DNA of 64,000 bases, taken from the NCBI RefSeq assembly GCF_902167145.1, contig NC_050096.1, positions 179,587,825 through 179,651,824 on the forward strand. Reading direction: 5' to 3'. The DNA comes from Zea mays. Lineage: Eukaryota > Streptophyta > Magnoliopsida > Poales > Poaceae. The notes beneath the pieces are model-generated. The model made no database searches, had not been told where the DNA came from, and saw nothing but the letters and a program-made list of their open reading frames with translations. Made by a program: the position numbers and the translations under genes. Shown here piece by piece: positions 44,350-54,193 of the stretch. Position 1 is the first letter of the stretch, and each line of letters starts with the position of its first letter.

Positions 44350-45693
44350 CGCCGAACGAAGGTGGTGGAGGCGGAAGGGATGAGGTGCGCGGTTTTCTTT
44401 TCCTGGCTATTCTCTTAGGTTGCGGAAACCAAAGCAGAAGGCGAGCGCAAATGACAGGGTAAAGAACCACTGTCGGCCCCTCTTCTGGGTATATAAAGGC
44501 TCGGGCAAGATCTATTCAAAACTTCGCCCGAACTCGCCGCAAAATTCAAACTCGAAGGTGAAACGCCCGTTCCTCGAACGACTCGAGCACGCGCAACGAC
44601 CGCCCCGCGAATCACCCGTCCCGTCGCATTAACTCCTCGGCAGGGCAAGCGACACCTTTGGCAGGCGAAGCGGGCGTCGATTCACCTCAGCCATGATGAC
44701 CGCATCAAAAAAGGTGCGCCACACTATTGAAATTCATATCCTTTTCCTCTTCCTCTTTCTCTCTCTTGCTACAGGGTTTAGGGTAAGAGGATCCTTCTCA
44801 GCGAAGGAAGCAGGCCCCGAGCCCTCCTACTGATCAGGGGTACGAAGGCTGGCCCCTCGGAAGGGTTCGACAGCCGCCCCAGAGCACTCGGGCTCCGAGC
44901 CCATTACTGATCAGGGGTTCGAAGGCTGGCCCCTTGGAAGGGTTCGACAGCCGCCCCAGAGCACGCAGAGTGAGGGATGACCCTGGGTACGTCCGTTACA
45001 TGGCCGAGGCTCGGGCTACGCTCCCGAAGTACCCTAGGACATTTCCGAGACCAGCAGGAGCGATTTTGTAACGGAACCCCACCAGAGGGAGGCATCGAGC
45101 CCTCGGACCCTATCGAATGGGTCTGGGTCCGACAAATCACCTGCAGGTACTTTTGTAGCACGCCTCTGGGCCACTAGCCGACCCTTATCGAATGGGGCTC
45201 GGGCGTCCACTCGGATCACCCGTTAGCAACTCACCGGAAACACCATGTTCGGCGCCCTCCGAGGGCAACATGGCGCTTTCCCCCCTTCCTCCTTGCAAAA
45301 AGGCGACGAAGGGGCGTATAACAAAAGTCGAGGCGGTCCTTGATCGTCCTCTCGCTCCGTACAGAGGCTCGGGGGCTACTCTCGCACCAGGCTACGGCCA
45401 AACTGTTGACAGCGTCAACAAACCAGCCTAAAAAACTCGGAACCTGACCATGCACCCGGGCTACAGCCAGGCCGCATGAGGGAACAACAAGGCCGGCCGA
45501 GGCATCACAAAAAGCATTAAGACCTCAGAGGAGTCAAACCACTCCTCCGAGGCCTCGAGGGCTACACCCGGCGGGTGCCCTCGTGCGCACCCACCGGAAC
45601 AAAGTATAACCGAGAAAGGTCGGTCCCCTCACAAAGAAATGCGGCAAAGCCTCCAAGCGAGTACCAACACTCCCTTCGAGGCTCGGGGGCTAC
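44350..45693 (+). other. Element C region between antisense gene and 3' LTR
   Basis: It holds the putative upstream region of the antisense gene, including a TATATAAA/TTTATATA site near 44490-44497, about 145 bp from its ATG. It also has an intron-like block on the plus strand (44714-44774) shared with element B, two 77-bp units (44827-44980), and the polypurine-like GGCTCGGGGGCTAC before the LTR. No other coding region is recognised. Confidence 0.55.
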
Positions 45694-46975
45694 TGTCGGG
45701 TACCATAATTAGGGGTACCCCTAACACTCCTAAACACGGTTGGTAGGCACCCTCAGCACAAACCGCAAAGACTGATGGGCACGGTTCAGGACAAGGCCTC
45801 GTCTACCAAGGGACGCAACCTCGCCTCGCCCGAGCCCGGCCTCGGGCGGGAACAGTAGTCCCGGACGAATTCACGCCTCGCCCGTGGGCCTCCTCAGGCA
45901 GTGGGCGCACCCTCAGCTCGCCCGAAGCCCAGCTCGGGCAGGCTTCGTCGTGAAGCAACCTTGGCCAAATCGCCTTACCAACCGACCGTATCGCAGGCGC
46001 CTTCAATGCGAAGATTGCCTGACACCTTATCTTGACACGCGCGCCGCAGTCGGCAAGGTCGAAGTGACCGCAGTCACTTCACCCCTTCATTTACCGATCT
46101 GACAGGAAAACAGCGCCGCTCGCCCCGCTCCGACTGTTGTGCTAACCACCCGGGTAAGGCTGACAACAGCCAAGTTCAGCCTCGGGCGCAACAGGAAGCT
46201 CCGCCTCACCCGACCTTAGGCCTCGGCCTCGGGAGGAGGTCTCGGCCTCGCCCGACCCCAAGACTCGACCTCAGCCTCGGCCTCGGGAGGAATCACACCC
46301 TCGCCCGACCCCGGCCTCGGCCTCGGGAGAAGTCTCCGCCTCGTCCGACCTTGGGCTCGGACCGACCGCGCCACAGGGATACATCATTACCCTACCCCTA
46401 GCTAGCTCAGGCTACGAGGGAACAAGACCGTCATCCCATCTGGCTCGCCCCGGTAATAGGTAATGATGGTTCCCCGCGTGCGTCCATGATGTCGGTGGTT
46501 CTCAGCCCCTTACGGAAGCAAGGAGACGTCAGCAGGATCCCAGCCGCACCGCCAGCTGTGCTTCTACAGGGCTCAGGCACTTCTCCAACGGCCACGTTAT
46601 CGCGTACACAGGGCTCAAGCACTTCTCCGACAGCCACGCTGGCATGTACACAGGGCTCAGACACTTCTCTGCCAGACACGTTAGCGCATATAGCTACACC
46701 CCCCATTGTACATCTGGACCCTCTCCTTGCATCTATAAAAGGGAGGTCCAGGGCCTTCCTGCGGGAGGGGTCGCGCGGGGGACGAGCAAACGAACAGGCT
46801 CTTTCTCTCTCGCGCGACGCTTGTAACCCCTACTACGAGCACCCCTGGTGCGAGATAATACAAGCCACATTCCCCCTTGTGTTCCATCTTGCGCCAACCC
46901 ATCTGGGCAGGGGCACGCAGCGATAAATTCACTGGTCGGCTCGGTTGAGGGTCCCCCGGGTCTGAAACGCCGACA
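45694..46975 (+). repeat. Element C 3' LTR (1282 bp)
   Basis: It is the partner of 32516-33782 with the same 42-bp units (46566-46691) and TATA box. The CTATT target copy follows at 46976-46980. Confidence 0.88.
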
Positions 46976-46980
46976 CTATT

Positions 46981-47559
46981 AATATTAAATTAAAAGTATA
47001 CATGTTCTATATTATTTTAAATAATTGATATAAAATTTAGATACTGATACAAATTCGGATTCAGATGTTATTTTACCTTATTGTTGTGAGAAAGAAACTA
47101 ATGAACACAAAAAATATACAAAATTTTATTATTCTACTTTATAATATTCTTAATAACACGACTAAAAATTACTATCAAATTATATATATATATTAAAGTT
47201 TTAAATACATCATATATATATATATATATATGTGTGTTTTAGGAACATCTCTAGATTTAAAACGTACAAAAAGTTATTCAAGACGGCGGTTGTTATGCTG
47301 AGTAGGCCGCCTAATATAAGGCTTAACTTCTCCGTTATCATCTAAAAAAGGATAAGCTTTCACACACATCTGCATGAGTGAGTGACTCTTAACTCCGAAA
47401 CATAAGCAGTGTTGAGTACCACGATTAATTCATGTAGAATGCATACTCTATTAATTTATGTATTGAGTTGACATCAATGCTCCTTGCTCTTTATTCTTTT
47501 CATTTCTCCTCCAGATTCAGCTCTAGATATACGTGACTCTTTGAGTATCAATAGTACTC
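46981..47559. other. AT-rich spacer with TA microsatellites
   Basis: No gene is seen. Alternating TA runs lie at about 47181-47193 and 47212-47231, the latter followed by a short TG run. Confidence 0.6.
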
Positions 47560-48171
47560 TATATAGAGGTCGTTTTTTCTTTCGGGGTCGTTTTCAAAAT
47601 TCTAATTTAATATTTTTTAAATTTAAATGTAGTTTTCGTTAACAATATGACTTCAGATGAAAAAATTGTCAACTACAAACTTTTATAGCTTCTCAAGATC
47701 TACAAAGTTTATTTTGGTTGTTTGGTCATTTGTTTATTTCACATGATAGTTCTAACAAGATGCACAAATTCTATACGTCTCTCTCGTAGTTTCATAAACT
47801 ACGAGAGAGATATAGGTTTTATGAACAAATTTATTTTTATTTTGTCGTATGAAGAAATGTTCAATATATAAATTGTACATCATGATGAGTTATACAAATT
47901 TATAGTTGAAAACTTTTTCATTTGAATTAATTTACTGCTTTAAAATGTGATTTTTAAATTGTCTTTTCCTAGTGTTGGAAAAAAACACTCGGCAAAGAGC
48001 CCTTTGCCGAGGTCAAAAAAGACACTCGGCAAAGAGCTTCTTCGCCGAGTGTTTCCTTTTACCGAGGGTTTTTTGCGTGGCACTCGGCAAAGAGATTCTT
48101 TGTCGTGTGCCCGAAAAAAATACACTCGACAAAGAATATGGCACTCGGCAAAGAGCCAAATTTCGATAGTG
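47560..48171. mobile_element. CACTA-like non-autonomous derivative
   Basis: The stretch 47970-48160 contains several direct and inverted copies of CACTCGGCAAAGAG, like the clustered subterminal repeats of CACTA elements. The right end reads TTTCGATAGTG, that is CACTATCGAAA on the other strand, a proper CACTA terminus at 48171. A matching left terminus is not clear; the sequence near 47969 (TAGTGTTGG) is degenerate. The upstream AT-rich part (47600-47940) with AACTACAAACTTTTATAG-like words resembles interiors of such elements. The left limit is approximate. Confidence 0.45.
47778..47810. repeat. Perfect 15-bp hairpin
   Basis: TCTCTCTCGTAGTTT (47778-47792) and its exact reverse complement (47796-47810) flank a 3-base loop CAT. 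It could form a cruciform or a short RNA hairpin. Confidence 0.85.
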
Positions 48172-48249
48172 TATGCTCTAACTTGTTGCAGTCAGTACTT
48201 GAAGCATGAGACTGTCTTGATTGACCAAACTGTAATACCCTACATATCA

Positions 48250-48372
48250 GTTAGACCATGTTCGGTTATCCCTACTACATATGTATTGCATGGGATTGGA
48301 AAAAATAATAGAGATTTTGACTTTCTATACATTTAAATCCATCAATCCTCTCTAATCCACGTAGATTCACAC
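48250..48372. mobile_element. MITE fragment (hAT-like, TGTTCGGTT end)
   Basis: CCATGTTCGGTTATCCC followed by GGGATTGGAAAAAAT and CCATCAATCC resembles the abundant grass MITEs that begin near GGCCTTGTTCGGTT and fold on a GGGATTGG core. The complementary right end (AACCGAACA) is not present, so this is a broken copy. The assignment rests on memory of the family. Confidence 0.35.
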
Positions 48373-48534
48373 GCCCTTACATGGTAAAAAACATAGGATT
48401 TTGATTCCTGGTCGAGTATGCGTGGAAATCCAACTCTAGCTCGACTCGACAGAGCATTCACTGATGACACTGCCGGCTGCCTGGCATTCAACCTCAAGAG
48501 CAATGCTAGCAGTGTATCAGTCCATCAGCTCCTC

Positions 48535-49198
48535 CGAATTTTTTGTATTTTGGCTCTTTCTCGGGAAAAAAAATCACGTTTGGATCCTAGAAAATTTTAA
48601 TGTCATTTTTGGACCCTTTGCTCGGCGCCATAGACTATGACACTGAGGTAATACATCTCGGCGTCATAGACTATGGCGCCGAGATACGTGCTGCGCTGGC
48701 ACAACCCGAACGACGTGGCACCGACGTGGCACCGAGCTCGGCGCCAAGATCTATGGCGCTGAGCTCGGATGTGTAACCACAAAGCTCGTTTGTCTTATTG
48801 GTAGTGCGCAAGGCTCTTAACCTTAAGGTCGTGGGTTCGAGCTCCATCGTGAGCGTTCAATACTTTTTGTCTTTGTCACTGATTTATTTTTTTGTTGTCC
48901 AGATTTTTTCGTTTATGCCGCTGATTTGTGGTTACTTTTTATTGTCAAAGCTTTGTGGTTACACATCCGAGCTCGGCGCCATAGATCTTGGCGCCGAGTT
49001 CGGTACCACGTCGGCGCCACGTCGTCCGGGTTGTGCCAGCGCAGCATGTACCTCGGCGCCATAGCTTATGATGCCGAGATGTGTTACCTCAGCGCCATAG
49101 TCTATGGCGCCGAGCAAATGGTCCAAAAATGACATTAAAATTTTCTAGGGTCCAAACGTGATTTTTTCCCAAGAAAGGGCCAAAATACAAAAACTTCG
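48535..49198. mobile_element. Mutator-like foldback element (about 250-bp inverted arms, 11-bp TSD)
   Basis: The left arm (48535-48785) is an imperfect reverse complement of the right arm (48949-49198). The ends are CGAATTTTTTGTATTTTGG and its inverse. The element is flanked by identical 11-bp copies ATCAGCTCCTC (48524-48534 and 49199-49209). Long inverted ends and a 9-11-bp target duplication are typical of Mutator-like elements. Each arm holds nested short palindromes of the type CGGCGCCATAG...CTATGGCGCCG. There is no transposase frame. The 163-bp centre holds a tRNA-Lys-like sequence. Confidence 0.65.
48784..48855 (+). pseudogene. tRNA-Lys(CTT)-like sequence
   Basis: About 72 nt with a 3' half very close to plant tRNA-Lys: GCGCAAGGCTCTTAACCTT (anticodon CTT at 48816-48818) and GGTCGTGGGTTCGAG, a good B box. 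The ends GCTCGT and GTGAGC can pair as an acceptor stem. The D arm and A box are poor (TTGTCTTATTGG), so I treat it as a tRNA pseudogene or tRNA-derived repeat head. It lies in the loop of the Mutator-like foldback. Confidence 0.6.
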
Positions 49199-49969
49199 AT
49201 CAGCTCCTCCATTGTATGTGATGGCAGAAGCACTGATTTTTTGCATGACGCATGTGCTGCTGATGGCTGTGCGCTATCCATGACGACAAGCTCCCTGCTG
49301 CCGGTGAGTCTTCATCGTTAAGCTAATCATAAAATAAAATAAAGTGTAAGGTCAAATCAGATGACGCGTATTGATCAGACATACTGGTAGACGACACGAG
49401 TGGGTTCGAGCCCCATCGTGAGCGTTCAATACTTTTTGTCTTTGTCACTGATTTGTTTTTTTTGTCCAGATTTTTTTGTTTATGCCGCTGATTTGTGGTT
49501 ACTTTTTGTTGTCAAAGCTTTGTGGTTACACATCCGAGCTCGGCGCCATAGATCTTGGCGCCGAGCTCGGTACCACGTCGGCGCCACGTCGTCCGGGTTG
49601 TGCCAGCGCAGCACGTACCTCGGCGTCATAGCCTATGACGCCGAGATGTGTTACCTCAGTGCCATAGCCTATGTCGCCGAGCAAATGGTCCAAAAATGAC
49701 ATTAAAATTTTCTAGGGTCCAAACGTGATTTTTTTCCCGAGAAAGGGCCACAATACAAAAACTTCGATCAGCTCCTCCACTGTATGTGATGGCAGAAGCA
49801 CTGATTTTTTGCATGACGCCTGTGCTGCTGATGGTTGTGCGTTGTCTATGACGACAAGCTCCCTGCTGCCGGTGAGCTCTGCATCGTTAAGCTAATCATA
49901 AAATAAAATAAAGTGTAAGGTCAAATCAGGTGATGCGTATTGATCAGACATACTGGTAGACGACACGAG
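48832..49969 (+). repeat. 569-bp tandem duplication
   Basis: Copy 1 (48832-49400) and copy 2 (49401-49969) are nearly identical. Shared landmarks such as CGTGAGCG are at 48848 and 49417, 569 bp apart. Each copy contains the 3' quarter of the tRNA-like sequence, the right arm of the foldback, its right target copy and about 190 bp of flank. The junction shares GTGGGTTCGAG, so the exact breakpoint is ambiguous by a few bases. Confidence 0.85.
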
Positions 49970-50144
49970 TGAAAACAGAAGGGCTGACGATGTCAAAGTA
50001 GCTGCGTCGGCGATGAGATCACATTTATTTGGCCATCTTTGTTTATTTGGTTCTTCTACTACTACTCTATAAGGCTGTAAGGAGGGCGTCCGCACCGGCT
50101 ACAACACGCCCCCGCCTCGACATCCTCGCCTCCCCACCCCCGCG

Positions 50145-50400
50145 TTCTCTGTAGATGGAAGGCACCATTCACGAATCCTATGTGGCCGCCCCCGCCATCC
50201 TCGTGTGTGCCCCACTCTCCGTCGATGGGCGACTCCTTCATGGTCGCCCGTCATCCTCACCCCGCTCCCCGCAGTCCCCTTCCATCGACGACACCATCCT
50301 CGCCCCTGCCACGTTCTCTGTAGATGGAAGGCACCATTCATGGATCCTGCGCGGCCGCCCCCACCATCCTCGCGTGCAGCCCAGGGTTATATAGCAACGC
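50145..50400 (+). repeat. Direct repeat, 169-bp spacing
   Basis: TTCTCTGTAGATGGAAGGCA recurs at 50145 and 50314, followed in both copies by CCATTCA, GGCCGCCCCC and CCATCCTCG. It gives rise to repeated short peptides in several frames, none of which I can assign. Confidence 0.7.
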
Positions 50401-51175
50401 CCGCAGAGCACACGCCCCCGTCGCCCGCTTCCCTCCCTCCTCGCCTGCGTTGTGCAGCGTGACACCTCTCCTCCTCGTCCTGCAGCTGCAGACCTGCATT
50501 GTTGCCTCCTCGCTCCCCGCCTCGATCTCCACCACCATAGCCACCGCGCGTGCCCATGGACTATAGGCCTATAGCTAGCACCCGCGACCTGGCAGATGAC
50601 GATGAGGAGGCTCCTTCGGTGCGTGTCCACGGGGGCGTGTAGCGTGGTGCCGGGCGTCGTGGCAGATTCGATGCCGGCGTTGCCGGTGGCCACTAGTGGG
50701 GCACGTGCCGGTGGAGGTCGACGCGGAGGGGGGGATACACAACGGTTAGTCGTCCCTGTCGATCTGCTCTGCTACGTCGCGTCGCGCAGGAGTACGGGTA
50801 CGTGTGTCAGGGGCTGCTCCACATCCCCTGCCTCGTGGCGCATTTCGCCGCCTCCTCGGCACGCTTGTAGGGACCGCCGCCGTCGCCGACCCCGACGGTG
50901 GGCTCACGCTCGCTTGCTTCGTCGCAGTCGTCTGATACTATGAGGTGAGATCCCTAGCGTAGTTGGTTCCTTCTTCTGCTGCTGCTTCTTCTTCCTTGAG
51001 GCGTGTGTTGTGCTGTCAGTGTTGCTTCTATAGATTCCATTTGTTTCTTCTTCCTTTTCTCGTTTTGGCTCCAGCGGCTGCTCCACCTGTACAAGGCTAC
51101 AAGCTCCGCAACAATGCAAACAGATCATTCCAGTGGTTGATTCTTCCTCCTTTCTTTATCTTTGTTATTTCTTAG

Positions 51176-51230
51176 GCCGTGGTGGAGGAGGTTACAGCGG
51201 CAGCGGTGGACAATTTGGCTGGTTGGATCT
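51176..51230 (+). pseudogene. Captured glycine-rich exon
   Basis: After a pyrimidine-rich stretch and TTCTTAG the frame reads GRGGGGYSGSGGQFGW. Together with the exon at 52108 it could come from a FUS/TAF15-like glycine-rich zinc-finger RNA-binding protein. The peptide is low complexity, so the assignment is weak. Confidence 0.25.
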
Positions 51231-52107
51231 TATTTGTGCGCTCGTATTGTGTGTTTTATGTAGAGCCAGTAGGACGTGGAGGGTCGCTCTTAGTCGTCAA
51301 GAGGTTCGTCTCTTTCTGATGTGTTTGCATACAAATACAAAAGTTTACAGTTTGCCAACGTCGTTCGTTCTAGCAATTTTCTATCTACTAAATCATAAGC
51401 ATATTAGTTGTTTGGCATAGTACATCAAATGCAGAATCTAATTAATGGACTAGAAAAAATATGATCAGTTGTGCTATGAATGGTTTCTCTCTGTTTCCTA
51501 GATGCAGATCATGGCTCTTATTCTTTGCCGGTTTAAATCGATTGTAGTGACTTGTTTAGTTCTGATCTACAGCCTTTTGAGAGATACATATCTGGGTTTG
51601 TATATTTGTCCATTTCATATGTCAATGTATTACCTTGTCAGACAACTTTAAGATTTCTAAAATTGCCAAAACGATTGGAAGATCAAACATCGAGAATTCA
51701 CTTTCTACAAGTGGAACAATTGCATATCAATGCATTGATCTATTGACATGTGCCCATATTTCTATTTATTTGTCTTCAAGTTCTAGATATCTCTCTTATT
51801 CTGATTTCTGTAGACACAATTTGCTGCAGATTTCTGTTTTCAAATTGTTCCGGTACCATGTTCCATTAGCACTAATATTTTATTTTAATTAAAAAGGATC
51901 TAGCTTAGCATGAGTGAAAAGATATTTAAGTTAGTTTAAAATAATCTGACTTAGCATGAGTGAAAATACATGTGAGTCATTTCTATGACTTCTACTGTTG
52001 AAACATGTGGTATGTAGCATGTCTAAAATAACAATATGCAACTTTCATGAATTATGCAATTTTTAAGCAGCATGACATGTGAGGACTGGTTTTTCTGTTT
52101 CAATGAA

Positions 52108-52173
52108 GGGGGCACCACGACAGGTGGTGGCGGGCGCGGGGGTGGACACGAAGGCAATTGGGTTTGCCCTGAC
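52108..52173 (+). pseudogene. Captured exon, possible RanBP2-type zinc finger start
   Basis: Between an AG (52106-52107) and a GTGAGG donor (52174) the frame reads TTTGGGGRGGGHEGNWVCPD. The G-N-W-V-C-P string matches the start of a RanBP2-type zinc finger (W-x-C-P) as found after glycine-rich tracts in plant TAF15-like proteins. The rest of the finger is absent. Confidence 0.3.
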
Positions 52174-52446
52174 GTGAGGTTCGTTTCCATTATCGTGTTC
52201 ATGGATTTTCTGTTGGACTAGATTCAAGATTTGCTGAATCATGTTATTCTATACTGGCATGTGTGAGTTTTGGCGTGTAGACTCGACTCAAGTAAAACTG
52301 CTTCAAGATGTTCTTTGCAGTGTTTGGGTGATTGAATCATTATGCTTTCGGATTATGATTTGCATGTAGCACGCAGACTGTTACTATTCTGGATTGACCA
52401 TTATCATTCACATTCCTTTTTTTCCTTCATCTTTTACGTCATGTAG

Positions 52447-52515
52447 TTACACAAGAACAACTTGATCATGCTAAAGAAGCAACCAAATCTGCAATTTTGA
52501 TGAACTTGGATCAAG
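52447..52515 (+). pseudogene. Captured exon resembling mitochondrial processing peptidase alpha subunit
   Basis: After ATGTAG (AG at 52445-52446) the frame reads VTQEQLDHAKEATKSAILMN then L. This closely resembles the conserved segment of plant mitochondrial processing peptidase alpha subunit (Q-L-D-R-A-K-x-x-T-K-S-A-V-L-M-N-L). The homology stops after about 23 residues where the exon would continue with ESR. It is a fragment only. Confidence 0.5.
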
Positions 52516-53085
52516 GGTACAATGTTCTTGCTCCTAATCAAATCCTAATTGTATGACCTGTTTCCCTAAAGTGTTCTTTACAGTACATACTTTTCCTATT
52601 TTGTAATCCATAGCATCTAAAGATAAAGACAAGTTTAAAATAGGAGATGTGACTAGGTTGATTATTATTGAAACAATGTTCACTCTCCACTATTATGGTG
52701 AATTGTTAAATGTATTTACATGTCGATGGAGCGTCAGAATGTTCAGTTGTACCACATATTTGGGTGTGGATAACTTTCACTGCTGTTATGTACATAATAT
52801 TGTGTGGCTGAACTTTTAAATTACCATTTGTACTTTATTGTGATACCATTTGGGATGCATCTATACCTACTTGTTGTTTTGGTGTCACTTGGCCAAAATA
52901 TATACTGCTAGGCCACTGTAGTGCAGGTTCGGTTATTAAAGGATAGAAATTGTAAAAAATACAAATAATTTAAAAATAAAAAATATAATTGTGTTTGAAT
53001 AAGTGTTTCATTTAAACGATGTCTATCTATATGATATGTAAAAACTGTAGCAACGCACGGGCCACTAACTAGTCTTATAATATAT

Positions 53086-53110
53086 ACTAGGTAGGTGCCC
53101 GTGCGATGCC
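53086..53110 (-). mobile_element. Helitron 3' end on minus strand
   Basis: On the minus strand GCATCGCACGGGCACC is followed by TACCTAGT ending at 53086. It mirrors the plus-strand 3' end at 53073 across 12 bases of AT-rich DNA. The body of this element would extend to the right; its 5' end was not found and may lie beyond element D or the window. Confidence 0.35.
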
Positions 53111-54188
53111 ACAGAACACAAATTGTGAGCCTCCAACGGACTTAGAGCCCTGGCAGAGCTCTAGGTACGTGCCCGTGCGTTGCCACGAGACAAGAAAAAT
53201 GCCCATGCATCGTGATAAAATACCCGTGTATTGCGACGGTGACATAATTACTCACTTCCACTGGCATAGAGGAGCATCTAGCGCTAATGGATCCAAACAA
53301 GTTGTTATCCAAGCAAACAATATGCAAACATGGGCAGGATTCATACAAACCATTTCCCAAACTCACGCCAGGTAGAGAATCAACTAACAGGCTCACATAA
53401 TTTTTACAGACACCAAAAACAAAATCATTTCAAAAAATACATTCAGCATGAACCCAACAAAGCTTACATCAGGCATCCTATTAACCTGCAACTTGCAAGT
53501 TCTTAGATACGAGAAGATGGTTCAGTTCGTCCCTATTAACCTGGAAGTTCTTCTAAGATTCAAAGAAATACACAAATGTCACATATCAGTTCTAGAGAAA
53601 AAATTGTCGTATTTTTCAGACACACTTTTTCCCTAGACCGTAGCATCTCTTCACAAAACGTATGGATTAATGCATGCCTTAGCATTCAGTGTTTTATTCA
53701 ACAATAAAAGAACACCGTAAATGTTCTGATAGAATTATGTCATTTTTTTCAGAAATTGTTATGCAAACGGCCAAAAAATTAGAACATACTTATACAAGAT
53801 CTAGTGAAATTCTAGTTGTGTTGATGCATGCTACCAACAATACATCCTGCATTCAATCGGTTCCATCGAGCTGCCCTTGGAAGAGGTGTGCCAGATATGC
53901 TGAAACAAAAACACAGAGAAAGCATGCATCAAACTTGCATATCATGCATCAAAAATATATCCAAAACATACATATGAAATTGGATGCTTCCTTCTAAAAA
54001 CATATGTATTTCTAAATGGTAAGCAGTGAATCATAGACAAGTGTGTACATCCTTACAACACTGTAGGCATATGGTGGTTTCCCTTACTGGCCAAAATGTT
54101 TTGCCCTGATGGAGAACTCTATTGGGCCCCATTGATCTATTTCAAAACAATTGCCTAATGTAGCCATATAAAGCTGCAGACCACCAAA
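53111..54188. other. Spacer with repeated GTGCCCGTGCGTTGCC-like words
   Basis: No gene is supported; frames of 60-100 codons here match nothing I know. Between 53091 and 53240 the words GTGCCCGTGCGATGCCAC, GTGCCCGTGCGTTGCCAC, TGCCCATGCATCG and ACCCGTGTATTGCG recur, like copies of the Helitron-end block. The last bases lead to element D's TAAAG target copy (54189-54193). Confidence 0.45.
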
Positions 54189-54193
54189 TAAAG

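Larger units (their letters stand above)
32516..46975 (+). mobile_element. Element C: Ty3/Gypsy, Tat lineage, with antisense gene
   Basis: A 14.46-kb element with LTRs of 1267 and 1282 bp (TGTCG...CCGACA) and target copies CTATT (32511-32515 and 46976-46980). Gag and pol are closely related to those of element B, and the primer site is the same, but the LTRs differ beyond the first 35 bases or so. Between pol and the 3' LTR is a 5.4-kb region with an antisense multi-exon gene. Gag and pol carry six or more in-frame stops and three frameshifts. The element inserted into DNA beside the Helitron remnant, not into another LTR. Confidence 0.88.
50055..53073 (+). mobile_element. Probable Helitron with captured gene fragments
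   Basis: The left end TCTACTACTACTCTATAAGG (50055) resembles maize Helitron 5' ends. The right end has GCAACGCACGGGCC, a short hairpin-like block, 9 bases before a terminal CTAGT (53069-53073), as in Helitron 3' ends. Inside are GC-rich pieces with exon-like segments from at least two genes. Against the call, the flanking bases are T and C rather than A and T, and the hairpin is imperfect. The GC-rich left part contains a TATATA site at about 50389 and a 169-bp direct repeat, but no intact frame that I can name. Confidence 0.4.

Noticed and set aside
48784..48855. Functional tRNA-Lys gene
   Set aside because: The D arm and A box deviate strongly, and the sequence lies in a transposon loop.
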